From: Leptospiraceae bacterium | GTDB lineage: Bacteria; Spirochaetota; Leptospiria; Leptospirales; Leptospiraceae | Direction of reading: 5' to 3' | Length of the DNA: 64,000 nt | Assembly (NCBI GenBank): GCA_022402465.1 | Contig: JAKRSH010000017.1 | Span: 162,119-226,118 of the forward strand | Shown here: piece by piece, positions 46,334 through 56,960 of the stretch | Layout of the letters: every line of letters begins with the position of its first letter | How positions within the stretch are numbered: position 1 is the stretch's first letter | Notes under the pieces: generated by a model | What the model saw: only the letters and a program-made list of their open reading frames with translations | Database searches by the model: none | What the model was told of the DNA's origin: nothing | Program-made: the position numbers and the translations under genes

Positions 46334-47035
46334 TTATTCTACAAAAAGACCAGAACCTATGATAGATCTTTCTTCAAATGGAATTAACTTAGGATTCAAG
46401 AAATAAGAAGTAGCCTTGTTAAGAGGTTTTGTTTCTTTACGATTCACAGCTTTCTCTTCTAATTCTAGTTTAGATGTTCCAAAAACTACCAAATCTGGTG
46501 TCTTATCAAAATCCGTATCGATTTCTGCCCTGGATGACCAAATAAAAATATCAGCTAATCCATCTTGGTTGGTATCAATTTCAGTACGAACAGGTTTCTT
46601 CTGGTAATTGTAATACTGTGTCGTCTCAAAATAACCATCATTATCTGTATCTTTAAGAATGAGTGAAATATATTCATTTGGAAGAAACCAACGAATTGTA
46701 TCGATGGTTCCATCGTTGTTTTCATCTGATTCTTCATAAACTTTTACAGCTTCCTGTAAGGGCGCATCTTTGGATCTTCTAGAAGTCGATCCTACCCAGA
46801 TAAATTCGTCCGATCTTCGGTCACCATTTTTATCTAATTCCTGGTAAACAATTCTAGTGTTGCCCTTAGAACGAAGCATATAACCAAATGCATCTTTCTG
46901 GCCGTTACCTGATGTATCTACACCGACTACCTCTATAGGTGCACCTGCTGGCATACTTCTATCGGAATCTCCACAATTCAATATTAATAGAAAGGAAATA
47001 AGGGAAAGGGAAAAAATTAAAGAAATCTTTTTCAT
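46334..47035 (-). CDS. lipoprotein with repeated EF-hand-like calcium loops
   Basis: About 233 residues. Signal peptide with lipobox-like 'LILNC' (Cys near 22). Six DxDxDG-type loops follow at near-regular spacing: 'DTSGNGQKD', 'DKNGDRRSD', 'DENNDGTID', 'DTDNDGYFE', 'DTNQDGLAD' and 'DTDFDKTPD', the last lacking the Gly. This pattern is typical of calcium-stabilised surface proteins (dockerin/thrombospondin-3-like or VCBS-type). Probably an outer-membrane lipoprotein whose fold depends on Ca2+. Function unknown. ATG 47035 is used; 47050 would add five residues. Confidence 0.8.
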   Translation of the reverse strand: MKKISLIFSLSLISFLLILNCGDSDRSMPAGAPIEVVGVDTSGNGQKDAFGYMLRSKGNTRIVYQELDKNGDRRSDEFIWVGSTSRRSKDAPLQEAVKVYEESDENNDGTIDTIRWFLPNEYISLILKDTDNDGYFETTQYYNYQKKPVRTEIDTNQDGLADIFIWSSRAEIDTDFDKTPDLVVFGTSKLELEEKAVNRKETKPLNKATSYFLNPKLIPFEERSIIGSGLFVE

Positions 47036-47071
47036 ACTTGATAAAAACATACAGAATGTTTATTAATCAAG

Positions 47072-47572
47072 CTATAATCTTTCGGAAGGGTCTAAAATTT
47101 GTGTGATTTGAACCCCATAATAATCATCAATAACAATTAACTTACCTCGCCCTATAGGTTTACCATTAGCAAGAACATCCAATTCTTCCCCAACATTCTT
47201 GTCTAGTTCCACAATATTTCCTTCTGATAACTGAAGGACATCTTTGATAAACATATTGGTTCTTCCGAGTTCAACAGTAAGAGAAAGAGTAACATCAAGT
47301 AATAGATTGAGATTGGCTGTATTTCCACCAGATGACTGTGCTTTTGGAGCTTGTTTCGTGGAAGATGGAGCGGGTGTAGAAGAAGGACCTAAAGCAGCAG
47401 CAATATCTGCAAAGGATGGACCCTCATCTCCAGAATCGGAAGATCCACCTCCTCCTGTTGCTCCAACTAAAGCATCCAGATCAGCCAAGGCATCAGAGCC
47501 TCCTGAACTTCCACCTGATCCACTGCCAAGTAATGCATCTATGTCATCTTGTGATAAAGAACCTTCACCCAT
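47072..47572 (-). CDS. fliN: flagellar motor switch protein FliN
   Basis: 166 residues, longer than typical FliN (about 137). The C-terminal SpoA domain ('LLLDVTLSLTVELGRTNMFI' and 'VLQLSEGNIVELDK') is complete. The N-terminus 'SLSQDDIDALLGSGSGG' resembles the CheY-P-binding end of FliM, followed by a Gly/Ser/Ala/Pro-rich linker (about 15-80). FliY proteins in other bacteria carry a similar end. It lies next to the Ca-loop lipoprotein and divergent from an AAA gene, far from fliM. Confidence 0.95.
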   Translation of the reverse strand: MGEGSLSQDDIDALLGSGSGGSSGGSDALADLDALVGATGGGGSSDSGDEGPSFADIAAALGPSSTPAPSSTKQAPKAQSSGGNTANLNLLLDVTLSLTVELGRTNMFIKDVLQLSEGNIVELDKNVGEELDVLANGKPIGRGKLIVIDDYYGVQITQILDPSERL

Positions 47573-47687
47573 AGTCTATATTTCGACTAAAGGTTCAAAG
47601 CCCACAAGTAAAAATTCCTAAGCTATTCAAAAGAAAAGAAATTAAAATAGAAAGCTGTCGATATTTCCCCTAGAGGATTAGTAAGAT

Positions 47688-48962
47688 ATGGATAAATCCC
47701 TGACCAAAGATATTGATTTTTTATCTGCGAAAGCAATTCTTCTCAAAGAAATTTCAAATTTTTCTAGCATTAAATCAGGATCAAGTAAACTTCCAGAGAT
47801 AAATTATGACAAAAATGAATCTAGAATTAGGTTTCATGCACGATCTCTAAATAAAAATAGCATACTTGATTGTTTTGAAGTTGTTAAAAATCATATAGAA
47901 AATATAAAATTACACACTCTCTCCAATGGCTACTATTGCTTACAAGCCCTTCATTCGAATCTTTATGATACGAAAAGTATATTAGATAATGCTAAATTTA
48001 GATTCTCCATTTTAAAGAGTCAACCTGAGATAGAAATTACTAAAAAAGGAAGCTTTGTTGAAGCCGAAATATTGACTGCTATAGAATTATTTCGCCTGAC
48101 AAATGAAGGTGATAAAAATAATTCTATTGTTGATCCAAGAGAAATTCTTCAAAATCTAGGAATTGAAGTCTATGATCCTCTTTTAGAAAAGGCAAAAGGA
48201 AATACTATAAGTTTCGATCAGATTTTTGGATATGAGAAAGTGAAACAAGAAATTTTTGAATCACTTATCATGCCTCTGAAAAATCCAGAAGCCTTTTTAA
48301 ATATTTCTAACCTCACAAGGAAGTATCCATCCAATAATCGTCCTCGTGCTGTTTTATTTGAGGGTGAACCTGGTGTAGGCAAAACCACCATGGCTAAGGC
48401 AGTTTCTTGCATGCTTGGAATTCCACTTATAAATGTTCCAATAGAATCCATAATGAGCAAATATTTCGGTGAAAGTGCTCAAAATCTAGCTATTGTATTT
48501 GATGCAGCTAAGGCTATGGATACAGTATTAATCTTCCTTGATGAAATCGATTCCCTTGCTGGGAAAAGAGAAGATGGATTATTTGAAGCCACCAAAACAA
48601 TGTTATCGGTTCTACTTAGAAAATTGGATGGTTTTGAAGGAAAACCCAACTCCATTACTATGGGTGCAACTAATCGCAAAATAGATCTTGATTCGGCACT
48701 TGTTTCTAGATTTGATAAATCTATTTATTTTCCTTTGCCGAATGCTTCAGAAAGAACAGCAATTCTTTCTGGGTATGCAATGCAATTAGATGAGCAACTT
48801 AGACGAAAAATAGCAGAAAAATTAGAAGGATATTCTGGTAGAAAAATAAAAGATTTCTGTGATATGGTAGAAAGACGTCATGTTACCCAGTTGATAGAGA
48901 AGAATCTTCCCATTTCAGCGCCGAGTTCCGAGGATTATCTTAAAATCATTGCTGAAATTTAA
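47688..48962 (+). CDS. AAA-family ATPase with unassigned N-terminal domain
   Basis: 424 residues. Classical AAA module at about 178-420: Walker A 'GEPGVGKT' 226-233, Walker B 'LIFLDEIDS' 281-289, sensor 1 in 'MGATNRKID' near 329, and one arginine finger, Arg341 in 'ALVSRFDKS' (the usual second Arg is missing). Closest in style to FtsH/spastin-type AAA proteins. Residues 1-165 match nothing I recognise and probably bind the substrate. No protease motif, so it may act as an unfoldase or remodelling enzyme. Divergent from fliN. Confidence 0.87.
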   Translation: MDKSLTKDIDFLSAKAILLKEISNFSSIKSGSSKLPEINYDKNESRIRFHARSLNKNSILDCFEVVKNHIENIKLHTLSNGYYCLQALHSNLYDTKSILDNAKFRFSILKSQPEIEITKKGSFVEAEILTAIELFRLTNEGDKNNSIVDPREILQNLGIEVYDPLLEKAKGNTISFDQIFGYEKVKQEIFESLIMPLKNPEAFLNISNLTRKYPSNNRPRAVLFEGEPGVGKTTMAKAVSCMLGIPLINVPIESIMSKYFGESAQNLAIVFDAAKAMDTVLIFLDEIDSLAGKREDGLFEATKTMLSVLLRKLDGFEGKPNSITMGATNRKIDLDSALVSRFDKSIYFPLPNASERTAILSGYAMQLDEQLRRKIAEKLEGYSGRKIKDFCDMVERRHVTQLIEKNLPISAPSSEDYLKIIAEI

Positions 48963-49102
48963 GAAAATAAATGGAAAATCTTTTACCTCATACTATAAAT
49001 TCTAAAAATTCAAAACCGATAATAGAAACGAGGATATTTGTTTACGAAATGATGGATAACAAAAATCTTCTATAAATAGCTGGAAGACAGGACAAATTAG
49101 AT

Positions 49103-49933
49103 ATGAAACTAAAAACTTTATTACCATTCCTTATTATTGTAGGTGGATTAGCAGCACAACAAAACCAACCTACTGGGAATCAATCGGCTGGAATTGATAA
49201 CTCACAAGTAAGTGAAGCAATTACAGAAACAGAAAAAAAGTTAGATAATAACATTTTTAAATTAAATGAAAAACTAACGAAACACACTGTTCTTTTCAAA
49301 ATGAAAGTTAGAACTCTTCCTCACAAGACTGTTCTTTATAAAGGAAAGGCATCTGCAGATGGTCTGAAATGTGATCTTGCAGCAGACCAAGAGGCTCAAG
49401 ATAACAATTGCTTACATCTGGAAGTTTATGATTTCATTAAATCAGAAGATGGTAAGGCTGAAAGAAACTTAGGCCCAAAAAATAAACTCATGATTCTATT
49501 CTTTGATGGTGCTAACAACGCAGATCCAGATCCAAGAAAAGAAGCACCTAGAAACTTAAAAAGCATACGTTCTAGAATTTATGCATACAACTTCCCTGTA
49601 GAAGACAAATTGATGTCTGAAATCATTGACCAAGGTCCAAACACTCAACCAGAACACAATGATAAGTTTGAATTGTTTTACCAACATGATGACTATCCTT
49701 TGTATGGAACTCCAGAAACTCCTATGGAAAAAGGTGTAGGAAAATATCTGCTTTCTAATGTTGAAAATACAAAGTCTAACCCAATTAGAAATAATTTTAA
49801 AAGAGACTTCTATATGAAACATTTGGATTATTTTGATAAGCTATTTACCAAAATCTTTGATTATAATGATCGTGATGGTAACAAGCATTACAAAAAGAAT
49901 GTAGAAGCATTGAAAAATTCTTTAAAATATTAG
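49103..49933 (+). CDS. hypothetical secreted protein, possibly flagellar-sheath FcpB-like
   Basis: 276 residues. Signal peptide 1-18 ('[12 protein letters not shown]'), a predicted helix at about 34-60, then a mixed domain ('[20 protein letters not shown]', '[17 protein letters not shown]') and a basic helical end ('[15 protein letters not shown]'). Two Cys near 94 and 107 could pair. Length, export signal and flagellar neighbourhood recall FcpB, the Leptospira flagellar coiling protein, but I cannot confirm this by eye. Confidence 0.75.
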   Translation: MKLKTLLPFLIIVGGLAAQQNQPTGNQSAGIDNSQVSEAITETEKKLDNNIFKLNEKLTKHTVLFKMKVRTLPHKTVLYKGKASADGLKCDLAADQEAQDNNCLHLEVYDFIKSEDGKAERNLGPKNKLMILFFDGANNADPDPRKEAPRNLKSIRSRIYAYNFPVEDKLMSEIIDQGPNTQPEHNDKFELFYQHDDYPLYGTPETPMEKGVGKYLLSNVENTKSNPIRNNFKRDFYMKHLDYFDKLFTKIFDYNDRDGNKHYKKNVEALKNSLKY

Positions 49934-49942
49934 ACTTTAGGC

Positions 49943-50347
49943 GTGAATTATATACGCCCCTGTCCTAGCTGCAATGTCGATTTAAGAATCCCTCTAGATA
50001 AAGGGATTCTTATGATTAGATGCCCTAACTGCAATCATAGATTTGAAATTGATCCTGATTCTCCCGAATTATTTGAGTTAGGTCAATATGAGAAGAAAAA
50101 TAGCTTTCCGCTTCCATCTCTTTCTTTTCCAAGATTAACCACCAAAAAAATAATACCCTTCCTTATGTTTTTTATACTAGGAATCTATATTTTGAGAACT
50201 TGCAGTCATGAAACTAATTCTCTCTCTAAGCCTATTGATACTGAGCAGAATTATCAAAAATTTCCAGAATCTTCTCCCGAAGCAGATCAGGATACCTTTG
50301 AAAAGAATCAACCATCTCCCCTTCCTTCCCAAGGAACTAGTATTTAG
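49943..50347 (+). CDS. zinc-ribbon single-span membrane protein
   Basis: 134 residues, GTG start. The first 35 residues hold two CxxC pairs ('RPCPSCNVDL' and 'IRCPNCNHRF'), the MJ0042/zinc-ribbon pattern. A membrane segment follows near 70-87 ('IIPFLMFFILGIYIL'), then a low-complexity Pro/Ser/Gln tail. The metal site is probably cytoplasmic. Close behind the secreted-protein gene (9 nt), so perhaps co-transcribed. Role unknown. Confidence 0.75.
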   Translation: MNYIRPCPSCNVDLRIPLDKGILMIRCPNCNHRFEIDPDSPELFELGQYEKKNSFPLPSLSFPRLTTKKIIPFLMFFILGIYILRTCSHETNSLSKPIDTEQNYQKFPESSPEADQDTFEKNQPSPLPSQGTSI

Positions 50348-51177
50348 AAATAAATTTTAGTAGTAGGGAAAAACTCTCTAAGCTTATCTACTTGATTTAA
50401 ATTCAAAGGATTTTTAGTTAAAATCAATTCCTTAAGTGTTGTTAAATTCCAAAAACCATTAGGAAAATATTGAATTTCATTTTCTGCTAAATAGATATCT
50501 TGAATATTTAGCCAATTCTCTATTCCATCGGGAAGTGATTTTAATAGATTTTTATCTAAGTCTATATATTGTATATTCTTCCAATTCTTTATTGACTCAG
50601 GTAAGTTTCTTAAAGAATTATTTTTAATATAAAAATCAGTGATTGCATTACAATTACCAATTTCTTCTGGGAGAAATTCTATTTGATTATCATCTAAATA
50701 TAAATTTGTTAGATTTTCACAACTTCCTATTTCTTTTGAGATTGTTTTGATTCTATTTCTATCTACAATTAAATACTGTAAATTAGTACAATTATGAATG
50801 CCATCTCCAATTTTCAATAGACGATTCATAGAAAGATCAAGATAATTCAAGGATGAAAAATGAGAGAGAAAATTTGGAATTTCACCTATAAGATTCTTTT
50901 CTAAATTTAAATATTCTAATTTATGCAAATTCAATAAATTATTAGATATTTCCGTTAGATAATTTCCTCTTAAATCAATGTCTCTTATATTTACAAGCTT
51001 TCCTATCCAAGCTGGAATATGAGTAAGGTTATTATTCTGAAGATAAATCTCTTCCAGATTTTCAAATTCTTGTAAATCCTCTGGAAGACTAGAAAGATTT
51101 CTCTCTGCAAGGTCCAAACTTTTTTTAGTTCGCCTCTTATCCCAAATATTATCTTCTATGATATTTTTTAATTTCAA
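50344..51177 (-). CDS. leucine-rich-repeat protein
   Basis: 277 residues made of about ten 23-residue LRRs (L-x-x-L-x-L-x-x-N-x-I/L-x-x-x-P), from 'LDLAERNLSSLP' near 21 to 'LKELILTKNPL' near 250. No signal peptide, so it is probably cytoplasmic, unlike the exported LRR proteins common in pathogenic Leptospira. A protein-binding role is likely; the partner is unknown. Its 3' end overlaps the zinc-ribbon gene tail to tail by 4 nt. Confidence 0.9.
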   Translation of the reverse strand: MKLKNIIEDNIWDKRRTKKSLDLAERNLSSLPEDLQEFENLEEIYLQNNNLTHIPAWIGKLVNIRDIDLRGNYLTEISNNLLNLHKLEYLNLEKNLIGEIPNFLSHFSSLNYLDLSMNRLLKIGDGIHNCTNLQYLIVDRNRIKTISKEIGSCENLTNLYLDDNQIEFLPEEIGNCNAITDFYIKNNSLRNLPESIKNWKNIQYIDLDKNLLKSLPDGIENWLNIQDIYLAENEIQYFPNGFWNLTTLKELILTKNPLNLNQVDKLREFFPTTKIYF

Positions 51178-51205
51178 ACTTAAGATCCTCTGGTGACTAT
51201 GAATA

Positions 51206-51976
51206 ATGAATTGGATAGTTTTAGAAGATTTTGAAAAAAATGAATCATCTCAATACCTATTAGATAGCAATAAATCAGCCCATGTTAAAAATATACTAGG
51301 TAAAAAAATGGGAGATTCAATAAAAATAATTCTTCCTTCTTTAAGCAGAGGCTACTCCACAATACTTTCCTTTAGAGAAGATAGGATACTTATTGATAAG
51401 CCTACTTTTAGCGAAAGGTTCCATAATTTAGAAACAACTGAATATTCTGATAAAATGAATCTCTTATCCAAAGTAAGACTAATACTTCCCCTTCCTCGTC
51501 CACAAACAGGCAAAAAAATCCTACACCTAATAGGATGCTTTGGGGTAAATCAAGTTGTATTCTTGCTTCCCAAATCCCACAATAAACAATTCTTAACCTC
51601 GCCTAGCTATAAGACGAATGGTATTTGGAATGAAATCAAAACAGGAATGGAACAATCGGGATCATTTCTAATTCCTAAAGTTCAAATTGTACATTTAAAT
51701 CTAAGAGAATATTTAGAAGGAAGTACGGTTGATTGCAAAATCGCCTTAGATCCAAGCATGAAGGATTCTTTGTATGACTTAGAAACATTCGATGTTATTT
51801 CTCAACAAGATGATATAGGAATAGAGGTATATTTCGGTTCAGAGTCTGGCAATTCTAGGGAAGATATAGACTTACTTTCTAAATTGTGTAAATGTTACTC
51901 TTTAGGCGATACGATTCTAAGATCTGAATATGCGATTGCAAATGTATTAGGTATTTTAAAGAGCAAAGGAGGATGA
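51206..51976 (+). CDS. rsmE: 16S rRNA (uracil1498-N3)-methyltransferase
   Basis: 256 residues, SPOUT knot fold with an N-terminal PUA-like domain. The SAM-binding knot shows 'IEVYFGSESGNSREDIDLL' (in place of I-G-P-E-G-G) and 'CYSLGDTILRSEYAIANVLG' (in place of L-G-x-R-I-L-R-x-E-T-A). These blocks are degenerate but the order and spacing are right. Methylates U1498 of 16S rRNA. It diverges from the LRR gene with 28 nt between, and overlaps the convergent gene by 21 nt. Confidence 0.88.
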   Translation: MNWIVLEDFEKNESSQYLLDSNKSAHVKNILGKKMGDSIKIILPSLSRGYSTILSFREDRILIDKPTFSERFHNLETTEYSDKMNLLSKVRLILPLPRPQTGKKILHLIGCFGVNQVVFLLPKSHNKQFLTSPSYKTNGIWNEIKTGMEQSGSFLIPKVQIVHLNLREYLEGSTVDCKIALDPSMKDSLYDLETFDVISQQDDIGIEVYFGSESGNSREDIDLLSKLCKCYSLGDTILRSEYAIANVLGILKSKGG

Positions 51977-53590
51977 AAGAAGCAGTCTCTGTTCATCAAA
52001 GGATCTAAAACCTGTTTCGTTTTCTGTAAAAGTCCATCTTCTTAAATTTTGTAGACGAATTTGTATAGGTCCAATGGGAAGAGAGAGCTCAGCTGCTCCC
52101 AGACTTCCGTTATCAACCTTAAAGGCATCCCCAGAAGCATCAAATCCTTTCTTAGTATAGAAAAAGGAAAGTGTAAAATTACTTCCCAAAGGAATATATG
52201 AGGCAAGAAAAACTCTAGAATTGTTAGGTCCCGAATAATCTTCATAAGATGCTTCAAAGCTATAAGAATAAAAATGAAAAAGCAGAGTATTATAATATCC
52301 AGATATTCCACCAGTAGTAGGAAGATTTCTAGCATTTTCCAATTTACTAATCATTGGATCTTCAGAAGATAAAGTACCATGGAAGCGCTCTACTTCGTAA
52401 AAGGTATCAAAATACATAGGAAGATAATTCTTACTCATTTTTCTTAATTCAGGCTTAATAACGAGATTAATATCTTTTCCGCCAATTCTAGCCATTAGTC
52501 CATAATGAGTTCCACCTGAATTTTTTAATTCCTTTATAGTATTTACATCTAAATATGGAGTCAGCTCCCAGTATTTCATATTGAGTAATCGGTATTCAAT
52601 ATCATATCCTTCCACTGAAACTTTACCAGATTCGTTTACAATAGGAGTATCAGAATTTTCTTTACGATTTGGGATACCTGTTTGTGAATAACTGTATTGA
52701 AGAGGACTATTGCTGTCAAAAGCCCTTGTGATACCAACTGTTAGTCGATTATACCATTCATCTATGTCTTCAATTTCCATTTTGCTGTATTTGGAGACTG
52801 GTCTTGGTAGAGAAGGTCTCTTTTTTTTCTTTTTATTTGAACCAACTTCTTCCATAACTGATTTTCTTCCAGCCTCATCTAATACATTTCCACGAACCTG
52901 CATCATCCCAATAAATTCATCTTCGTCCACATACTCGTATTCATCATCTTCATCATAAGAATTTTCCTGATACCAATGGTAAAACTGAACCAATTTTCGA
53001 CCAATTGCTAAAGGTTTGATATAGACTCTAACTGCATTAACATCTCGTGAGTATACTGAATTGGAGAAATATTGAGCACCAATATAATCTGTATTTATAT
53101 CAGCTAAAATACCTGCATTGTAAGTATCATAACGTATATTATTATAGTATTGATTTAAGATGGTGCCATGTCCAATTCGACCGTCACGAATATCCCCCAT
53201 GTAGAAGGAATAAGTAACCTTTCCTGGAGCTTCTCTTTCATATTGTCCATACCAAACATAATTTAAAACACGGTAGTAATCAGAAGCTTCATTATAGTCA
53301 TAACCACGGATCTTACCTGATTTAGAATCCTCTTGCAATGGTTGTTTATCAAAAACAAGACCATTTATAGGAAGGGAAAAGGAAAAACCAAATTCATCAT
53401 TCATCTTATAAGTAAAATTAGGTGACATATGAAAGTATGTGTCTTCATTATTATTTGCTGCACCATAATCAAGTGTTAAGGATGTTTGCTTTCGAGTAGA
53501 CTGAGCCGTGGGTATCCAACTTTCTGCAGAAAGGCTAAGGGTGCAGAATAGAACCCCAAGAATCGATAATCTTTTGAAAATACAGCTCAT
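51956..53590 (-). CDS. probable outer-membrane beta-barrel protein
   Basis: About 544 residues, not assigned to a family. Signal peptide at the chosen start ('LGVLFCTLSLSAESW'), then repeated amphipathic strands rich in Tyr and Ser, and a final segment ending '...RLLLSSSFAL'. An acidic stretch 'ENSYDEDDEYEYVDEDE' and a basic stretch 'GSNKKKKKRPSLP' near residues 210-260 probably form loops. The frame could begin 31 residues earlier at 53683 with no export signal at its start, so ATG 53590 is preferred, although its ribosome site is poor. Confidence 0.75.
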   Translation of the reverse strand: MSCIFKRLSILGVLFCTLSLSAESWIPTAQSTRKQTSLTLDYGAANNNEDTYFHMSPNFTYKMNDEFGFSFSLPINGLVFDKQPLQEDSKSGKIRGYDYNEASDYYRVLNYVWYGQYEREAPGKVTYSFYMGDIRDGRIGHGTILNQYYNNIRYDTYNAGILADINTDYIGAQYFSNSVYSRDVNAVRVYIKPLAIGRKLVQFYHWYQENSYDEDDEYEYVDEDEFIGMMQVRGNVLDEAGRKSVMEEVGSNKKKKKRPSLPRPVSKYSKMEIEDIDEWYNRLTVGITRAFDSNSPLQYSYSQTGIPNRKENSDTPIVNESGKVSVEGYDIEYRLLNMKYWELTPYLDVNTIKELKNSGGTHYGLMARIGGKDINLVIKPELRKMSKNYLPMYFDTFYEVERFHGTLSSEDPMISKLENARNLPTTGGISGYYNTLLFHFYSYSFEASYEDYSGPNNSRVFLASYIPLGSNFTLSFFYTKKGFDASGDAFKVDNGSLGAAELSLPIGPIQIRLQNLRRWTFTENETGFRSFDEQRLLLSSSFAL

Positions 53591-53764
53591 CCCTTTAAAT
53601 ATCGAATACTCAAGCTCTAATATTGATTTAAGTTCCAGATTTTGGCTTAAATCCTGGATTTTAATTCCTTTTCCCATTTCCAAAAAAACAGAATTTTATT
53701 TCGTTTTAGCGAATTTTTCATTGACCTTTCTCATTTTCTCTTATGAATGGTAGAAAATTAGTAA

Positions 53765-55093
<1,329 letters not shown>

Positions 55094-55096
55094 CCA

Positions 55097-56218
55097 ATGT
55101 CTTCTATCTCTTCTGCTTCAATTGGTATAGTAGAAACTAAAACTGTTAATTTGGGTAGTCTTTCATTGGAAAATGATGAGGCTATCCAATCTATAGAGCT
55201 AGCTTATGAAACTTATGGAGAATTAAACTCGAATAAGGATAATGCTATCTTAGTTTGCCACGCATTATCTGGTGATGCTCATGCGGCTGGATTTCATCTG
55301 GGTGATAAGAAACCAGGTTGGTGGGATTATTATATTGGTCCTGGTAAGGCTTTAGATACAGATAAATATTTCATTATTTCTTCCAATGTTATAGGTGGCT
55401 GTATGGGTTCCTCTGGTCCGCTTAGCATCAACCCTATTACAAACAAACCATATAAATCTTCCTTCCCTTTTGTTTCCATTAAAGACATGGTTAAGGCTCA
55501 AGCTCTATTAGTTGATTCCTTTGAAATCCATCAACTATTTGCTGTTTGTGGAGGTTCTATGGGAGGTATGCAAGCCTTGCAATGGGCTGTTGATTATCCT
55601 AGTAGAGTTCGCAATTGTATTGTTATGGCATCAACCTCAGAACATTCTGCACAACAAATTGCATTCAACGAAGTGGGACGCCAAGCAATCATTGCTGATC
55701 CGAATTGGAATAATGGTGAATACAACCAAGATGCGAAACCAAGGAAAGGTTTATCAATAGCGCGAATGGTAGGTCATGTTACATATCTGAGTGATGCGGT
55801 AATGAGAGAAAAATTTGGCAGACAACCTCCCAGAGGTAATATCAAGAATACAGATTTTGCAGTAGGTTCTTATTTGATCTACCAAGGAGAGAGTTTCGTA
55901 GATAGATTTGATGCTAATTCTTATATCTATGTTACAAAAGCATTGGACCATTTTTCTTTAGGTCTAGGAGAAGATTTAAGTCGTGCCTTGTCTAAGGTTC
56001 AATCAAGATTTTTAATACTTGCTTATTCATCAGATTGGCTTTACCCTCCCTACCAATCTAGAGAAATTGTGAAAGCCTTAGAGGTGAATGCTATACCTGT
56101 TGCCTACTGTGAATTAAAGACTGAAGAAGGTCACGATTCTTTTCTACTACCATCCGATGAGCAGACAAAGATACTGCGTGGTTTCTTAAATTTTTCGGGA
56201 CAAGACGAATGGCAATAG
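55097..56218 (+). CDS. metX: homoserine O-acetyltransferase
   Basis: 373 residues, alpha/beta-hydrolase fold. It acetylates homoserine, making the MetY substrate. '[18 protein letters not shown]' (oxyanion) is near 53, the nucleophile Ser in '[19 protein letters not shown]' near 155, and the catalytic His in '[12 protein letters not shown]' near 350. Three nt after metY. Its end overlaps metW by 10 nt. Confidence 0.96.
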   Translation: MSSISSASIGIVETKTVNLGSLSLENDEAIQSIELAYETYGELNSNKDNAILVCHALSGDAHAAGFHLGDKKPGWWDYYIGPGKALDTDKYFIISSNVIGGCMGSSGPLSINPITNKPYKSSFPFVSIKDMVKAQALLVDSFEIHQLFAVCGGSMGGMQALQWAVDYPSRVRNCIVMASTSEHSAQQIAFNEVGRQAIIADPNWNNGEYNQDAKPRKGLSIARMVGHVTYLSDAVMREKFGRQPPRGNIKNTDFAVGSYLIYQGESFVDRFDANSYIYVTKALDHFSLGLGEDLSRALSKVQSRFLILAYSSDWLYPPYQSREIVKALEVNAIPVAYCELKTEEGHDSFLLPSDEQTKILRGFLNFSGQDEWQ

Positions 56219-56808
56219 AAGAAATTACTTTAGAAAGACCAGATTTTGCCTTCATACGGAATCTTGTTTCTGCAGGGGAACGAGTATTGGATTTAGGATG
56301 TGGAACTGGTGAGTTATTGGAACTATTAAGATCTCATGGAGTGAGATGCCAAGGAATAGAGCGAGACGAAAATTGTATCATTTCTTGTGTAGAAAAAGGA
56401 TTGTATGTTCACCATGGAGACATAGATGAGGGCCTTTCTCACCATATTTCTAAAAGTTTTGATTATGTAATCTTAAATCAAACCATTCAACAAACTCTTC
56501 ACCCTGGAGATATCATTCGAGAAACTCTACGTATTGGAAAAAAAGTAATCATAGCCTTTCCAAATTTCGGACACTGGAGAATTAGATGGACTATTTTAAA
56601 AGATGGACAAACTCCCGTTACATCTCTTATGCCTTACCATTGGTATGATACTCCCAATTTACATTTTCTTTCTAATCTGGACTTCAAAAATTTTTGTGAA
56701 TTTGAAAAAATTCAGATCACAAACTCAGCTTTTTTTAGAAAAACAAAACAAATTAAATTTCTCCCTAACCTATTTTCGGATCTTTCTCTTTATGTTATCC
56801 AAGATTAG
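56209..56808 (+). CDS. metW: methionine biosynthesis protein MetW
   Basis: 199 residues, SAM-methyltransferase fold with '[15 protein letters not shown]' near 27 and '[20 protein letters not shown]' near 119, the MetW hallmark. It partners MetX in many bacteria and is thought to raise its activity. Translation is coupled by the overlap with metX. The last 50 residues end in hydrophobic '[12 protein letters not shown]'. Confidence 0.94.
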   Translation: MAIEEITLERPDFAFIRNLVSAGERVLDLGCGTGELLELLRSHGVRCQGIERDENCIISCVEKGLYVHHGDIDEGLSHHISKSFDYVILNQTIQQTLHPGDIIRETLRIGKKVIIAFPNFGHWRIRWTILKDGQTPVTSLMPYHWYDTPNLHFLSNLDFKNFCEFEKIQITNSAFFRKTKQIKFLPNLFSDLSLYVIQD

Positions 56809-56960
56809 GATAAAGTTATAAAGTACATCAACATATAATTACGGTTGAATTCAAATTTATAAATCTTTTAAGCTTACTTTAATTTTGTCCATAAAATCTT
56901 TTCAATGAAAGATATTTATTGCATTTACAAAATGAAATTCCACGCACTCTATGGATAATA

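Noticed and set aside
47244..47621. 125-residue frame opposite fliN
   Set aside because: Shadow of the Gly/Ser/Pro-rich linker codons of fliN.
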